Positions 33,877 to 46,145 are shown, numbered from the stretch's first letter. The stretch is DNA of 64,000 bases from Trichobilharzia regenti (GCA_944472135.2 OX235265.1:59965112-60029111); one strand, 5' to 3'. Numbers and translations: made by a program. Notes: generated by a model from the sequence alone, not told the origin.

Positions 33877-36595
33877 ACGTGGTCGGGGTGACTAGTTTGA
33901 GCCATTCAACAAATAGTTTATTCAAACTGGTAATGATTTCATCGAAATATTGTTCCCAATAGCTCCACCCCATTCAGCTAGCTCTATAGTTACAAATCCT
34001 TCAATGTTATCATACAATAGCCAGTATAGTGAAGTCAGAAAGTGTGTGTTCAGGTACAAGTATAAGCATAGAATAATAGTCTTTTAGAGCTTGACGGAAT
34101 TATCTTACACAGCAACTTTCAACTTATTAATTCTCGCGTACCAAAAACAAAGCAAAAGCCAATATTTGATCGTCCAAACTACGTGATATATTTCGAGAAC
34201 AAAACAAGCCGTCAGACGAAGGCTTAGCAGGCTACTGATCGTGCACGTGACACGACGGGGTACCAAATGACGGGGATGCTTGACCGGAAGCCTTCAGCTA
34301 AACAAGTCGACTTAAACAGTGGTGGTCAGCATTCAATGGTGAGTGACCATTGTGGTCAATAATTTTGGGGAATGATTTACCGCTACAGTCTCTTTGAATT
34401 CATTATCAATTGGACGCATATAGGATGTACAGTCATCATTAGGAGGAACACAAGAGAATAGTAATAATGAGAATAAATAAGTAAGTGAGCTTCTTGAGTA
34501 TTTATAATCAACAATCATGTGAGTTTCAGGGTGTGTGTTTGGGGGGCGAATCTCCATTTTTCTGCATTCTACGTGTTTCTTTTCACACAACAATTGATAA
34601 AGCATGTGCTTGTGTTTTCTACATGTGACCTAGACTGATGTAGAGCGACATGACTGGAGAAGCAGAGAAAGAGAGAGAGAGAGAGGATAGTATGTTGTTC
34701 AATCGTAGGAAGATTTCCAGGTAGGGATGAGATAGAGCGGTGAACGGTCGCTGAGTTTAGTTTTCAGTGGCTATAAAATGTCTCACATAGTGTTCTAATA
34801 TTCAAAGCTTTTAGTGTCTGAGCTATGTACAAATTAATACTCACTGGAAGTCAATTTAGGGAAATTGTGCGTTTGGAGATAGTGTTCTATTCTTCCCGGC
34901 CGGAGTCGCTGAAGCATTGGAAACCAGCGATTATTACTCGGCATTTTACGGTGTGTTGAATTTAGCCGAATATTCTCTAGTTGTTATTTTCCGATCGTCT
35001 TTGTTCTTATATTGGCATGTGGACGCGGGAATATTTCTCTAATGCATTGAGCGCTGTTAGGCAGCCTGTAATTGTTTCCAGTTTTCGCACCAGGTTTTCG
35101 TTATTTTCACAGTTTCTTCGAAATTTCAACCACTGACGATGTGCTGTTTGATTCGAATATGGATCCAGGGTATTGAACGGCTTGCGTCTGAGGCGGTTTT
35201 CGCTCGTTTATATTTCATCACTACTTCGATTTGAATGTATTTTGATCGGAGAGGATGCAGGTTTATCTCTAAAGCTTTGTTCATGGAATCTACGCCCAAC
35301 CGCTGTTGTAGGAATTGCGGAAAACTAATATCAGAGATATGCAAAATACTACTGCTAATAAAATCAAAATTTCAGTAAGTAATATTGGTATTATATGGAC
35401 GAAGTTTGAATGTTATGTGAGTTCCTTGGTGTGATTATACGCAGCAAAACGTTGTTTACTTAATAGTACTGCCTCAGTTTGTGGTTTGTATCAAATAAAA
35501 TAGATTATTCTTTCATGGAATTACACTCTACCACATAGCTCGAAATTTATTCTTATTTCACATACCTTGTCTTTTATCCATTGTTTTAATCTGTCTCTGA
35601 GGCTATGCAGATAGTTCTGTGTAACGACCTATATCTGTCTGTCACCGTATCGCATTCTGCATAGTCATTAAATTCACTAATGAGTTTTGCTTTATTAATA
35701 TCTGAACATGAAATAACCGATAAACTACTTACTTCGCAGTATAATGTAGAAACTAAAGCTCTTAATGCCAGCTTTGTTAACGGTGCTGCGTTAGTAAGGT
35801 GTAGACATTTAAAGGCTTATAATAAACAGGGTAGAATCAATCAGTCAAGGAATGATGTGTTGTTATAACTGGGCTGAATTGAATAAATCCGTTGCTACTT
35901 AGTTATGTCTGTCTGTGCCTGTTAATTACTATAACGGTAATGAACACGACTGGTAGGCTAATACGTCCGTTTGTCCCTTGTACCTTCTGATTCACTGAGT
36001 GACGCAAATATCAAAAGGCAAAGGCTGGCCACTGACTGTAAGATATTGTATTGCACATTTGTTAGGAAACAGAACATGATATTTATACATTTTGTTTACC
36101 ATAATAATGTCGGCTAACAGCCGTGAGAATGGATTGCTTTTATTGGCTGGAAATCAGCCAATTATAATTGGTTGATTTATAAATCTCATATAATAAACGG
36201 AATGTAGGTATTACGTTCATACATTCGTTCTTGAACTGATCTCACAGCTCTCTCTGTTCAGGCACATGATTACCTGTTGTGCTCAACTGAAAAACCAATC
36301 ATACAATAGTAATTAGGGTGGAATAGAAATGTTTATGTATGTGGGAATACAGTTAGTTAACAAATTTCTCAGTTGTGCTTTACGTTGATTTATTATGGCG
36401 GATGGATGGTCGAAGGTGATTTAGTAGATACTTCGTATTGGATGCATTATTGATTAAGTTTTGTCCTACTTAACATGACAGAGTAGGGGAGAAGATAGTA
36501 GTAGGAGTACTACTTACACTATCAAACTGATGATATTGAGACATGTTAACGAGTAGATATGAGGTGGTGGATGTTTTGTAATTGTAAAACCCGAC

Positions 36596-36668
36596 CGTCT
36601 CGGAAGGGACTCGAACCCTCAATCTTCGGCTCCGGAAACCGACGCCTTATCCATTAGGCCACCGAGAC
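36596..36668 (-). tRNA. tRNA-Arg(CCG), array copy 5
   Basis: Identical in the gene to copies 1-3. Flank changes near the terminator (GGGTTTTACAA on the minus strand where the others have GGATTTTACAA) keep the T4 run. Confidence 0.95.
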
Positions 36669-38906
36669 ACGTGGTCGGGGTGACTAGTTTGAGCCATTCA
36701 ACAAATAGTTTATTCAAACTGGTAATGATTTCATCGAAATATTGTTCCCAATAGCTCCACCCCATTCAGCTAGCTCTATAGTTACAAATCCTTCAATGTT
36801 ATCATACAATAGCCAGTATAGTGAAGTCAGAAAGTGTGTGTTCAGGTACAAGTATAAGCATAGAATAATAGTCTTTTAGAGCTTGACGGAATTATCTTAC
36901 ACAGCAACTTTCAACTTATTAATTCTCGCGTACCAAAAACAAAGCAAAAGCCAATATTTGATCGTCCAAACTACGTGATATATTTCGAGAACAAAACAAG
37001 CCGTCAGACGAAGGCTTAGCAGGCTACTGATCGTGCACGTGACACGACGGGGTACCAAATGACGGGGATGCTTGACCGGAAGCCTTCAGCTAAACAAGTC
37101 GACTTAAACAGTGGTGGTCAGCATTCAATGGTGAGTGACCATTGTGGTCAATAATTTTGGGGAATGATTTACCGCTACAGTCTCTTTGAATTCATTATCA
37201 ATTGGACGCATATAGGATGTACAGTCATCATTAGGAGGAACACAAGAGAATAGTAATAATGAGAATAAATAAGTAAGTGAGCTTCTTGAGTATTTATAAT
37301 CAACAATCATGTGAGTTTCAGGGTGTGTGTTTGGGGGGCGAATCTCCATTTTTCTGCATTCTACGTGTTTCTTTTCACACAACAATTGATAAAGCATGTG
37401 CTTGTGTTTTCTACATGTGACCTAGACTGATGTAGAGCGACATGACTGGAGAAGCAGAGAAAGAGAGAGAGAGAGAGGATAGTATGTTGTTCAATCGTAG
37501 GAAGATTTCCAGGTAGGGATGAGATAGAGCGGTGAACGGTCGCTGAGTTTAGTTTTCAGTGGCTATAAAATGTCTCACATAGTGTTCTAATATTCAAAGC
37601 TTTTAGTGTCTGAGCTATGTACAAATTAATACTCACTGGAAGTCAATTTAGGGAAATTGTGCGTTTGGAGATAGTGTTCTATTCTTCCCGGCCGGAGTCG
37701 CTGAAGCATTGGAAACCAGCGATTATTACTCGGCATTTTACGGTGTGTTGAATTTAGCCGAATATTCTCTAGTTGTTATTTTCCGATCGTCTTTGTTCTT
37801 ATATTGGCATGTGGACGCGGGAATATTTCTCTAATGCATTGAGCGCTGTTAGGCAGCCTGTAATTGTTTCCAGTTTTCGCACCAGGTTTTCGTTATTTTC
37901 ACAGTTTCTTCGAAATTTCAACCACTGACGATGTGCTGTTTGATTCGAATATGGATCCAGGGTATTGAACGGCTTGCGTCTGAGGCGGTTTTCGCTCGTT
38001 TATATTTCATCACTACTTCGATTTGAATGTATTTTGATCGGAGAGGATGCAGGTTTATCTCTAAAGCTTTGTTCATGGAATCTACGCCCAACCGCTGTTG
38101 TAGGAATTGCGGAAAACTAATATCAGAGATATGCAAAATACTACTGCTAATAAAATCAAAATTTCAGTAAGTAATATTGGTATTATATGGACGAAGTTTG
38201 AATGTTATGTGAGTTCCTTGGTGTGATTATACGCAGCAAAACGTTGTTTACTTAATAGTACTGCCTCAGTTTGTGGTTTGTATCAAATAAAATAGATTAT
38301 TCTTTCATGGAATTACACTCTACCACATAGCTCGAAATTTATTCTTATTTCACATACCTTGTCTTTTATCCATTGTTTTAATCTGTCTCTGAGGCTATGC
38401 AGATAGTTCTGTGTAACGACCTATATCTGTCTGTCACCGTATCGCATTCTGCATAGTCATTAAATTCACTAATGAGTTTTGCTTTATTAATATCTGAACA
38501 TGAAATAACCGATAAACTACTTACTTCGCAGTATAATGTAGAAACTAAAGCTCTTAATGCCAGCTTTGTTAACGGTGCTGCGTTAGTAAGGTGTAGACAT
38601 TTAAAGGCTTATAATAAACAGGGTAGAATCAATCAGTCAAGGAATGATGTGTTGTTATAACTGGGCTGAATTGAATAAATCCGTTGCTACTTAGTTATGT
38701 CTGTCTGTGCCTGTTAATTACTATAACGGTAATGAACACGACTGGTAGGCTAATACGTCCGTTTGTCCCTTGTACCTTCTGATTCACTGAGTGACGCAAA
38801 TATCAAAAGGCAAAGGCTGGCCACTGACTGTAAGATATTGTATTGCACATTTGTTAGGAAACAGAACATGATATTTATACATTTTTTTACGATAATTATA
38901 TCGGCT

Positions 38907-39645
38907 CTTTTTCTTGATTACGGATTTGTTTTATTTGTGCTTTTATCTTTTCTTATTGTTTGTTGATCTGATAGTCTTCATTTTGAGAGAAATATGGTTA
39001 ATTGTTCACACAGTAAATCACAATATTCATGAGGAATGATTCTTTCTTGTATTGACTCTCTCAGGATTGATATCACCTTTTTTCGTGAGAAAGGATGACA
39101 TACTTTTTTGTTTATGGGTCCTATCCTGATGAAATTGTAGTGCTGAACTAAGGTGATCGCACTAACGTGAAGTAATATTCACCCGCTCATCGTGTAAGAA
39201 GAATTCCAGCGAATTCAATGCTATTGACAGAATGATTCAGATTCAAGAAAATTAACCCTATTAAATAATTTTGAAGTGACTTTTAGGTATTTGGGATATT
39301 TTCAAATAAATCTCTCGTGATTCTAAGTAATTTGCAGAAGTTCTGAGACAATGGGTAAAATGCCACTGTTTCGAAGCGTTTCTCCCTAGTTATTGTGACA
39401 GGCTGTCCGAAATTATTGGAAAATACCGGAAAATTGACTGGAAATTTTTATTTGACAGGGTAAAATGTTCTAAATATTTGGTTTAGGTTACCAGTTAGGT
39501 TTCACCAAGATATTTGGGAATCATTTTGAGAAATCATTAGAGGAAAGCTTACTCAATACTCGAAATTTTAATGTATTAAATTATTTAAAAAGATATCGCC
39601 ATAATAATTTTTGTCATATCCCACAAATGTTTCTCATTCTATTTT
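38907..39645. other. Unique flank of the array
   Basis: Similarity to the array unit fades between 38887 and 38906; beyond this I see AT-rich unique sequence without a gene. Confidence 0.45.
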
Positions 39646-39647
39646 CT

Positions 39648-39845
39648 ATTCCTTTTCGTTCTGTGGGGAACTTAGGGCTTCAGCATTTTGATGTTCCATT
39701 AGCCGTGATGTTCCTAACTTCAAGTCTAATTATCTCCCTTTTCTGGGCAAGAAAATTAAACGAGGTTTAGGATTGTGCCAGCCTGGAATTAAATTGCGAA
39801 CCGCGTGCGTGGCTGGTGAACCACCGACGTACTTACGCATAAATG
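39648..39845 (-). repeat. SINE B2 copy (minus), worn
   Basis: The tail complement (TTCTGTGGGGAACTTAGGGC) and the head complement (AATTGCGAACCGCGTGCGTGG) mark a decayed SINE B2. Confidence 0.6.
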
Positions 39846-40680
39846 ATCCCACAAGGGTTTACGTTGCCTGGCAAACTCATTAGCCATTCACATCCTCCAA
39901 CTTGAAACTAATGATTACTTTATTGAGTTTATGGAATCCCTTTAGACCTGTGTCAATTCAATTTTCGCTTTAATATTATTTTTTTTTAAGTGAGCATTAC
40001 TTCTACAAACTTCTATATTTTATTTATTTGTTTCTACAGAAACAGTTTTCTACTCTGAAATTTAAAACTTTTATGCTTTGAGTAACTTGATTAACATTTA
40101 ATTAGGTAAAACTTATCTGATGTTTGTTCTGCCCTGATATACACCCGTGCACAAACCTACAAACACATACTGATTAAACATTTCTCAGTTATTAACTGAG
40201 AAACAACATTTTTCGGTAGAAATGAATATTTTATGAATTTTATTACATGCTGACTATTACTACTAACAGTAGTAGTATATTATTTTTCTGATATCATATA
40301 ATCAGTCATGAGATTAATAATTAATACATGTCTGAACAGAATTGTAAATGAATACCATATATCACTACTTATATCTTTCTTTTGTGAGACAATACGCTAT
40401 ACCTCTACGATTCTTATCTCTTTTTTTCGTGTACGTGAATTTAGCATCCTTAAGTTACTTAAATGCAATTAAGTACATAGAATTTAGTGAATATGACCAA
40501 GGTGAATGACCTTGACTAGCAGAATTTCAGACCAGAGAATCAATCAATTCTAACAGGCTTATTCCATCTACTGTTAAAGTTTATCCCCTATATTAATCGG
40601 TCAAAAATGAGCTGTTATATGAGAAGTATCAAAGAAAATTTAGTCGTTTAGGCGTGATTTGTTTTTATTCCCAGCGTTCC
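39846..40680. other. Intergenic, nothing recognised
   Basis: AT-rich, no gene or clear repeat. Confidence 0.35.
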
Positions 40681-40784
40681 AAGTAGGCACCAAGGCTTAG
40701 ACCTTGAAGTCCTAGTAGTAACTCTGCTGTTTTTACGGGATAATAATAGTAGCTTCATTTTGTACTGCGTTTATCTATTGTACA

Positions 40785-41310
40785 GAATTGTACAACAAAT
40801 TCGGATTTTCAATTCAAACGTCAAGTCAGTCAGTTCTTCTATACGGATCAGAAACTTGGCGCTTGGCGGGTCACAAAGAATATTTCCAACAGCCTGTTGC
40901 AGACCTTTATCAACAACTGTCTTCGCTGGCTCTATACTGAAGATCAGATGGCCAGGCTGGAAAGAATCACCAACAAAAAACTATGGCTGGGAACAAACAA
41001 AACAAGAACCAATCGCCAACCAACAAATATGCAGGAGAAAGTGGAGATGGATTGGACACTTGCTGAGGAGGCCACTGGGTGACATCGAGCGCGCGTCAGG
41101 CCATTGCTCGAGTGGAACCAGGCCGAAAGGGAAGCGGCGAGTGGGACGTCAGTGCAAGGGTGGGTGACATGGAGGAGATCGTGTGAAGAGGAAATGAAAG
41201 GGTATGGACTAACATGGTTGCAGGTGAAAAGTACAGCAGAAGGAAGACAGAAGCAAGTGGAGATGTGCAGTTGAAGCCCTATGTTCCACTAGGAACCCAA
41301 AGGAGTGACA
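40785..41310 (+). pseudogene. RTE-clade LINE 3' end (SR2-like), frameshifted
   Basis: Three frames must be joined to follow the family order: FNSNVKS then LLYGSETW-type, LQTFINNCLR-type, RRKWRWIGHLLRRPLGDIERA, G-RRVGRQCKG and WRCAVEALCSTRN. The C-terminal half is very close to the copy at 16720. It ends in CCCTATGTTCCACTAGGAAC and an (AAT)n tail. Not functional. Confidence 0.85.
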
Positions 41311-41317
41311 TTAATAA

Positions 41318-41775
41318 TAATACAGAATTTTTACCATAGTTTATTGCATGATATTATCTTTTCATCCAGCATCTTTGCATAAAATATCACGAGGCAGTAG
41401 GGCATGTGAAACACTTCTGCCTGACATGAAGCGCATACTAAGAAATTATGATGTCTCTCCTTGGTCTTCTTCGGTAAATGCATGTTGAATGGCAATTTGA
41501 AAAGTTTTAGGAATCCATTCTGTGAACCAACGACACAGCCCAAGAACAGCTATATCTTACACCGTGATGCCTCCCCTAACCCACGATTATGTTTTTTCTC
41601 ACGATAACTAGGAAATTGAGAATCAGCAGGTTATAGGCAAATTAAATACTCGCCAGGGTGTAAAACCTAATTAAGGGTTATATTTTATCAGATTTAAACA
41701 AACTGAACGGGAGGAAATATCTGTGAAATATCGATGGGATTTTAGGTAGGTCAAGTTTAAGCAGGTCACCTAGTG
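41318..41775 (-). repeat. Family C, near full length (minus)
   Basis: Most complete copy of family C: it starts directly at the (AAT)n tail of the RTE copy and ends at CAAGTTTAAGCAGGTCACC. It lies in the opposite orientation to the LINE and shares the microsatellite with it. Confidence 0.6.
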
Positions 41776-41779
41776 CCTA

Positions 41780-41900
41780 GTCTCTGGACCTGCCACCGTC
41801 TAGCGAAGGTTTAGAAATGCGTTCACTGGGAATTGAACTGGGACCACGTGAGTGTTTGGGGAACATTCAACGATGGAACCACCAGCCCATGTTTGGACGT
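41780..41900 (-). repeat. tRNA-like SINE fragment
   Basis: On the minus strand TGGTGGTTCCATCGTTGAAT resembles an A-box region and GTCCCAGTTCAATTCCC a B box. A C9 homopolymer run follows at 41909-41918. Family unclear. Confidence 0.4.
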
Positions 41901-42354
41901 AATATACCCCCCCCCGCCCCTTAAATGTAATTGTGTGTATGTCGGTGCAAAAATCATAACAATTCCAACGAAGAAAGACCTCAACAGTAGCAAATAAAAA
42001 GAATATTGTAAAGTTATTATGACCTGTAGTCTGTTTGAAGAATTTGGTCTTCGGATACATTTTTTGTAGTTGGTCAACAGTCTTGTAATCCAAATGAGCT
42101 TAATGATATGATAATGGTCGCTTATACCCTACAATCCACCTTTGAACTGACGAGTAGAAACACGGTAAGACAATTTACAACCAGTTTGAATGAAATTTAC
42201 TTAGAATGTGGAATTCTTCACGTTGCCTCAGACACATATACGACACAATAGATCTTAGATTGAGTAAGTGGTTTTAAATTATGTAAAATTTAATGTTGGA
42301 TACTAGAGACAAATATAACTTCTAACGTAACATTACGTTATTATAATTTACTCA

Positions 42355-42980
42355 TTCATTCCCTTTTGAATGGAACTTAGAGCCTGGAGGTACATCTTCA
42401 GTGTACTTGGTTCTCTGTCCTCATTTTGGTTATCTTCATGACCAATGATAAGCTTTGATTTTCTGCTCATATGATCTTCTTCATATCACCCGCAGACTTA
42501 CGACCAATTTATCACCTCTCACACCAGTTCCACTCTAAGGCCTCTTTAGAATATTTTCGACCTATCTCCATTTCGTTCCGCCTATTTTTTGAGTAATAGG
42601 ATCTTTACTACCACAGTTTCTTGTTACTTGTTTATCATTTCTGGACAGCTATCTGATTTTCGGTATTGAGATAGAGAAGGCATTTGTGGATGAAAGCCTT
42701 AAGCTAGCCGTTGGAAATGCTTTTCATGGCATTGGCATGTTGAATATTCATATATCGTTCCTTGCATGTACCCACTGCTGTAGGTCTCCACGGTCTCCCT
42801 CCTGCCTTGATCTAACGATGCCATCCTAGCTAGCGTTGACATCCTCATCCGTGTCACCTGTATTTGAGACGATGCTGATGATGTCAGGTAAATGAAACAG
42901 ACAACTTCATTCACATTTCTGCCGTCACTTGTGATTACAGCTGCCGATTACCAAGTTGGGTATCTTCATCACCTCTATCT
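42355..42980 (-). repeat. RTE-related 3' sequence, minus orientation
   Basis: It starts with the reverse complement of an RTE-type tail (CCCTTTTGAATGGAACTTAGAGCC). A region sharing short blocks with 56400-57010 follows (TTTCTTGTT, GTTGGAAATGC, GCATGT). No reading frame is recognisable. Probably an old LINE 3' region. Confidence 0.4.
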
Positions 42981-43012
42981 CTACTGCTCCTTCTGTCAAC
43001 TAGTTAATTTTC

Positions 43013-43189
43013 GATAAAGGAAGGAAAACGAAATTTGCAGTATAAAATGATATCATTCTATTTTACAGGTTCTCATCAGCTGGAGTCTACCTGAAATTAC
43101 AGTGACTATATGCTGTCTGTAGCCGATAAGAACCTGTGAAATAGAATGATATCATTTTATACTGCAAATTTCGTCTTCCTTTCTTTATC
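43013..43189. repeat. Palindromic element, 65-bp arms
   Basis: Left arm 43013-43078 and right arm 43125-43189 are near-perfect reverse complements, each with ATGATATCATT inside, around a 46-bp loop. One arm with its right flank recurs at 201-300. It could be a MITE or the foldback end of a larger element. Confidence 0.8.
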
Positions 43190-43488
43190 AAAATTTACCA
43201 AAGGAACCAAATGTAAGAAGTGGTGATTTTCGCTTATAAATCTTCAGATTTTCCCTGCACGAGGTATACATGATCCATGAAATCCAGATCTTCTAGTATC
43301 GTTTTATCGGTTCAGCGTATGAATATCTTCTCACTCCCGTATAGAAAAGATTGCATCCATAAAATCATTTATGATGTTACACAAAGAATTCTGGATCCCC
43401 ACTTACATACATACATACTGCTGCATTATATTGATTCATTTCAAAAATCAAAATAATTATTTACCATATTTTCATTATTATTCTTACG

Positions 43489-43944
43489 AGACGATCACGG
43501 ATTGATATCAGTTAGAGAACCATTGAAAACCAGCACTGGAGTACTGGACAGCTGTTTCCTCCATCATAGTTTGGGAATCATCGGCAGTAATCATCCACTA
43601 CCAGGATTCGAATCTACGACCTTCCGGTTACAAGGCAAGCTCGTATTCCATTCAACCGCTGGGATCCGATTCAATGGCTAACCCATGAATTCTAACTTCC
43701 ACTAATTCGTGATTTAGCGCTACCCATTTGGTGGAAGTTAGAATTCATGGGTTAGCCATTGAATCGGATCCCAGAGGTTGAATGGAATACGAGCTTGCCT
43801 TGTAACCGGAAGGTCGTAGATTCGAATCCTGGTAGTGGATGATTACTGCCGATGATTCCCAAACTATGATGGAGGAAACAGCTGTCCAGTACTCCAGTGC
43901 TGGTTTTCAATGGTTCTCTAACCGATATCAATCCGTGATCATCT
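43489..43944. repeat. SINE A foldback, 214-bp arms
   Basis: Two SINE A copies are head to head with only 28 bp between them (43703-43730). The arms (43489-43702 and 43731-43944) are almost perfect reverse complements; I saw only a few differences (e.g. CAGCGG/CAGAGG). Each arm has the tRNA-like head with B box ATTCGAATCC and a hammerhead with GAAACAGCTGTC, but the core is CCGATGA (U4 to C) and stem II is altered. The matching rare changes in both arms show they arose by copying one another. Confidence 0.85.
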
Positions 43945-44039
43945 CTTAAAAACAAATCTAATCCTTACAAACCAAAAATAGAATATTATTGTTGTATTAT
44001 TTACAGATAAAATGTTTTTCAAGCATTAGGAATTTGATT

Positions 44040-44350
44040 TGTCACATGTTTAATCACGAGTTGACATCGTTTAGAGAAGCACTGAAAGACCAAGGAGTAA
44101 TGGACAGCTGTTTCATATTAGCTTTGAACTCTTCAGCATTACCCACCCCTCCTTAGTGGTCGACCTCAGGACCATCAGGTTACCTGCAACGAATCAAATT
44201 TCTACAAACAAACACTTGATAACTAATTTGATGCTCACTAGCGATTGACTCTAAACAGAATTTATTTGGAGTTCTAGTAAGAAGTCTTAACCAGCAGGAT
44301 CCACCAAGTCAGACAAGAGAACAGTTACTCGCCTATAACACTGGCTATAG
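44040..44350. repeat. SINE A copies (minus, then plus body)
   Basis: A minus unit with an intact hammerhead core at 44040-44180 is followed by a plus-strand 3' end (TTTCTACAAACAAACACTTG) that runs into the next unit's 5' body (GATGCTCACTAGCGATTGAC) up to about 44350. Confidence 0.7.
44097..44142 (-). ncRNA. Hammerhead ribozyme in SINE A with compensatory helix I
   Basis: Core CTGAAGA (consensus CUGANGA), GAAA, stem III ACA/TGT and the cleavage triplet GTC are all intact. Helix I is GTAATG/CATTAC, six perfect pairs, where other copies have GTACTG/CAGTAC: the C-G pair has become A-T on both strands. Stem II is weak (G-U, U-A, then mismatches). Best-kept catalytic core of SINE A in the window. 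Confidence 0.6.
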
Positions 44351-45755
44351 GAAAAGTTTATTGGTGAGGCTATCTGGGATATCCTTGAACTATCATACTT
44401 CTGCTGATGTAATCGGGAATGACTCAAGGGGGAATTAAAACGTATTTTCCAACAAGACTCAAACTACATACCTCAAGATGAGTGCAACGTGAGTAACTGT
44501 TTAACATCATCACATGACAGCATAGTACTATCTGTAATAACTGTGCTGAACTGAAGACCTTGTTGTTACTTCAGTATTTCAGTGAAACTAATATATATCA
44601 CTGGAATGATAATTTGTAAGTCTATAGTTTGAATACTACCTGTATATAAATTTTCATATGGTCAAAATATTTATTTATAAGAAACATCAAATTTGTATTA
44701 AATGTATTCAGGATTTTATGAATTATTATTGATCGCCATACATTTGTTAACAGGTGTTTTAGTTAATTAATCAAATACTCAACATATTCACCCTTTTGTA
44801 CAGCATTTCTTCATATTTTTTTTATGACGAAGTCAGGTCAGCTGTTTGAAAATATTATTTCTCAGCTAGGGACAATGAATACATCAGTGACGTCAAGGGT
44901 AGATATGAAAACTGCAGTGACAATCTGAGCTGAGAAGAAACAAAAACCAGAAAATGAAAGGACTGCAAGTGAAATGAGGCTATGGCTTGTTAAAGAATTC
45001 GAACAAGCGATCTCTAGATTGCTATCCTAGTTCTTTATCAGGTTGGCTTCGACACCCAAGGTATTAATAATAATAATAATAATAATAACAATAATCAGTT
45101 CATTAGTTCACTTCAGTCATTCTAGTTACTGCCTAACTGTCGTGTAAATGAATGATACTTTACTGTCCCTTTAACATCAGCCTATTTGCCCACCCACCAT
45201 ATCAATAATAGTCGGCCAATCCAAAACTATCAGAGATAGTCTGACCAACAGAAGTGTTGTAATAATTCTTCAGTAAGCTTAGACTTGATGGTTGTTGAAA
45301 ACCACTCTCGAGTGGAAAATATTAGTACAAAACCTGGAAAAATAAAAATGTCCATCAGAAATGTATCTATAATTATCAGTAGATACATAAAATATCTAGA
45401 GAAAAAACTATCAATGGCCGGGATTTACCTCCTATATGCATACATACTTCAGACCAATAGGAAGTACTTTGTTTTAATATTCTCAAGGGTATTTTAAAAA
45501 TACCACCTATAATTTATCAAAGCTTTTCAGTAAACCACTAAAGTACTACTATAGCTCACACCTAGTTGATAAGAGTTTTTGTATCTAAGTGTTAATAATT
45601 GGTAATGACTCCTGTACAATCCGATAATTAATTTTGGTAATAAGCATAGTTTAATGTAACTTCACAATCTATATTCCCCTCATCAGACCAAATGAATCGA
45701 CTATACTTATGACTGTCGTCTAACCTGTACCTTATTTAATTTAATCTGTTAGATT
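44351..45755. other. Intergenic with microsatellite
   Basis: (AAT)n at 45066-45090. An open frame at 45285-45497 has no features. Nothing else recognised. Confidence 0.35.
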
Positions 45756-45759
45756 TCCC

Positions 45760-45938
45760 CGTCCGTGGCACAGCGGTTAGGACTCTCGTCGACTATGCAC
45801 ATTGTCTGGGGTTCGACCCCCTACTGACACACACCTGATATCAATGGTTGACCTGCAAAATTTGGGCTACCGATATCACATACTGAAAATTCCATACTTG
45901 TACCAAAAATACGGTGTGGAATCAAGCTATGATAAAAA
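45760..45938 (+). repeat. SINE B1 copy
   Basis: Head GTCCGTGGCACAGCGGTTAG, B box GGTTCGACCCC, complete B1 body to GTGTGGAATCAAGCTA. Confidence 0.8.
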
Positions 45939-46145
45939 GAATTGATTGGACCTAAGTGCTCGGTCTCAAGTTGACATGTCGGCTCTATGTACAGATGCTT
46001 GGACGATATCTGGTCATATAACCTGAAATCAGTTGGTGGATGGTGACTAGTAGTAGAATCCATGATACACATTTCGTCCTATTTGGGATTCGTCGTCCTG
46101 ATGCACTTCCCCTCGGTCTCAATTTCACAGAAAATCATTACCTAT
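45939..46145 (-). repeat. Sm-alpha-type SINE (minus), decayed hammerhead
   Basis: On the minus strand CCCAAATAGGACGAAATG is the canonical stem II, GAAA and stem III start. It is followed by ATC and GGATTC. The CUGAUGA strand reads ACGACGA (C3 and U4 lost), so the ribozyme is dead. It directly follows the SINE B1. Confidence 0.7.

Larger units (their letters stand above)
25061..38900. repeat. Tandem array of a 2.79-kb unit, 4.95 copies
   Basis: Units start at 25061, 27855, 30649, 33441 and 36233 (each at GAACTGATCTCACAGC). Lengths are 2794, 2794, 2792, 2792 and about 2660 (last copy broken off near 38890-38906). The 2-bp step comes from a (GA)n tract, eight repeats in copies 1-2 and seven in copies 3-5. 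Copies are well over 99% alike by eye. Each holds one minus-strand tRNA-Arg(CCG) 363 bp from its start. The open frames repeated in every unit (97, 72 and 62 codons) show no domain or coding constraint. The unit end has a run of hairpins (TTGGCTG-GAAAT-CAGCCAA; CGGCT-AA-CAGCCG). Confidence 0.95.

Noticed and set aside
25932..38660. Open frames of 97, 72 and 62 codons repeated in each array unit as possible genes
   Set aside because: They recur only because the whole unit is duplicated. The inverted copy shows mostly amino-acid-changing differences in the 97-codon frame, so there is no sign of coding constraint, and no domain is recognisable.
25061..38900. Array as a spliced-leader, 5S or U-snRNA repeat
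   Set aside because: I looked for spliced-leader, 5S and U-RNA core motifs in the unit and saw none; tRNA-Arg is the only RNA gene.
40760..41167. 135-codon plus-strand open frame as a gene
   Set aside because: It follows one frame of a frameshifted RTE LINE C-terminus (RRKWRWIGHLLRRPLGD) and shares the RTE tail.
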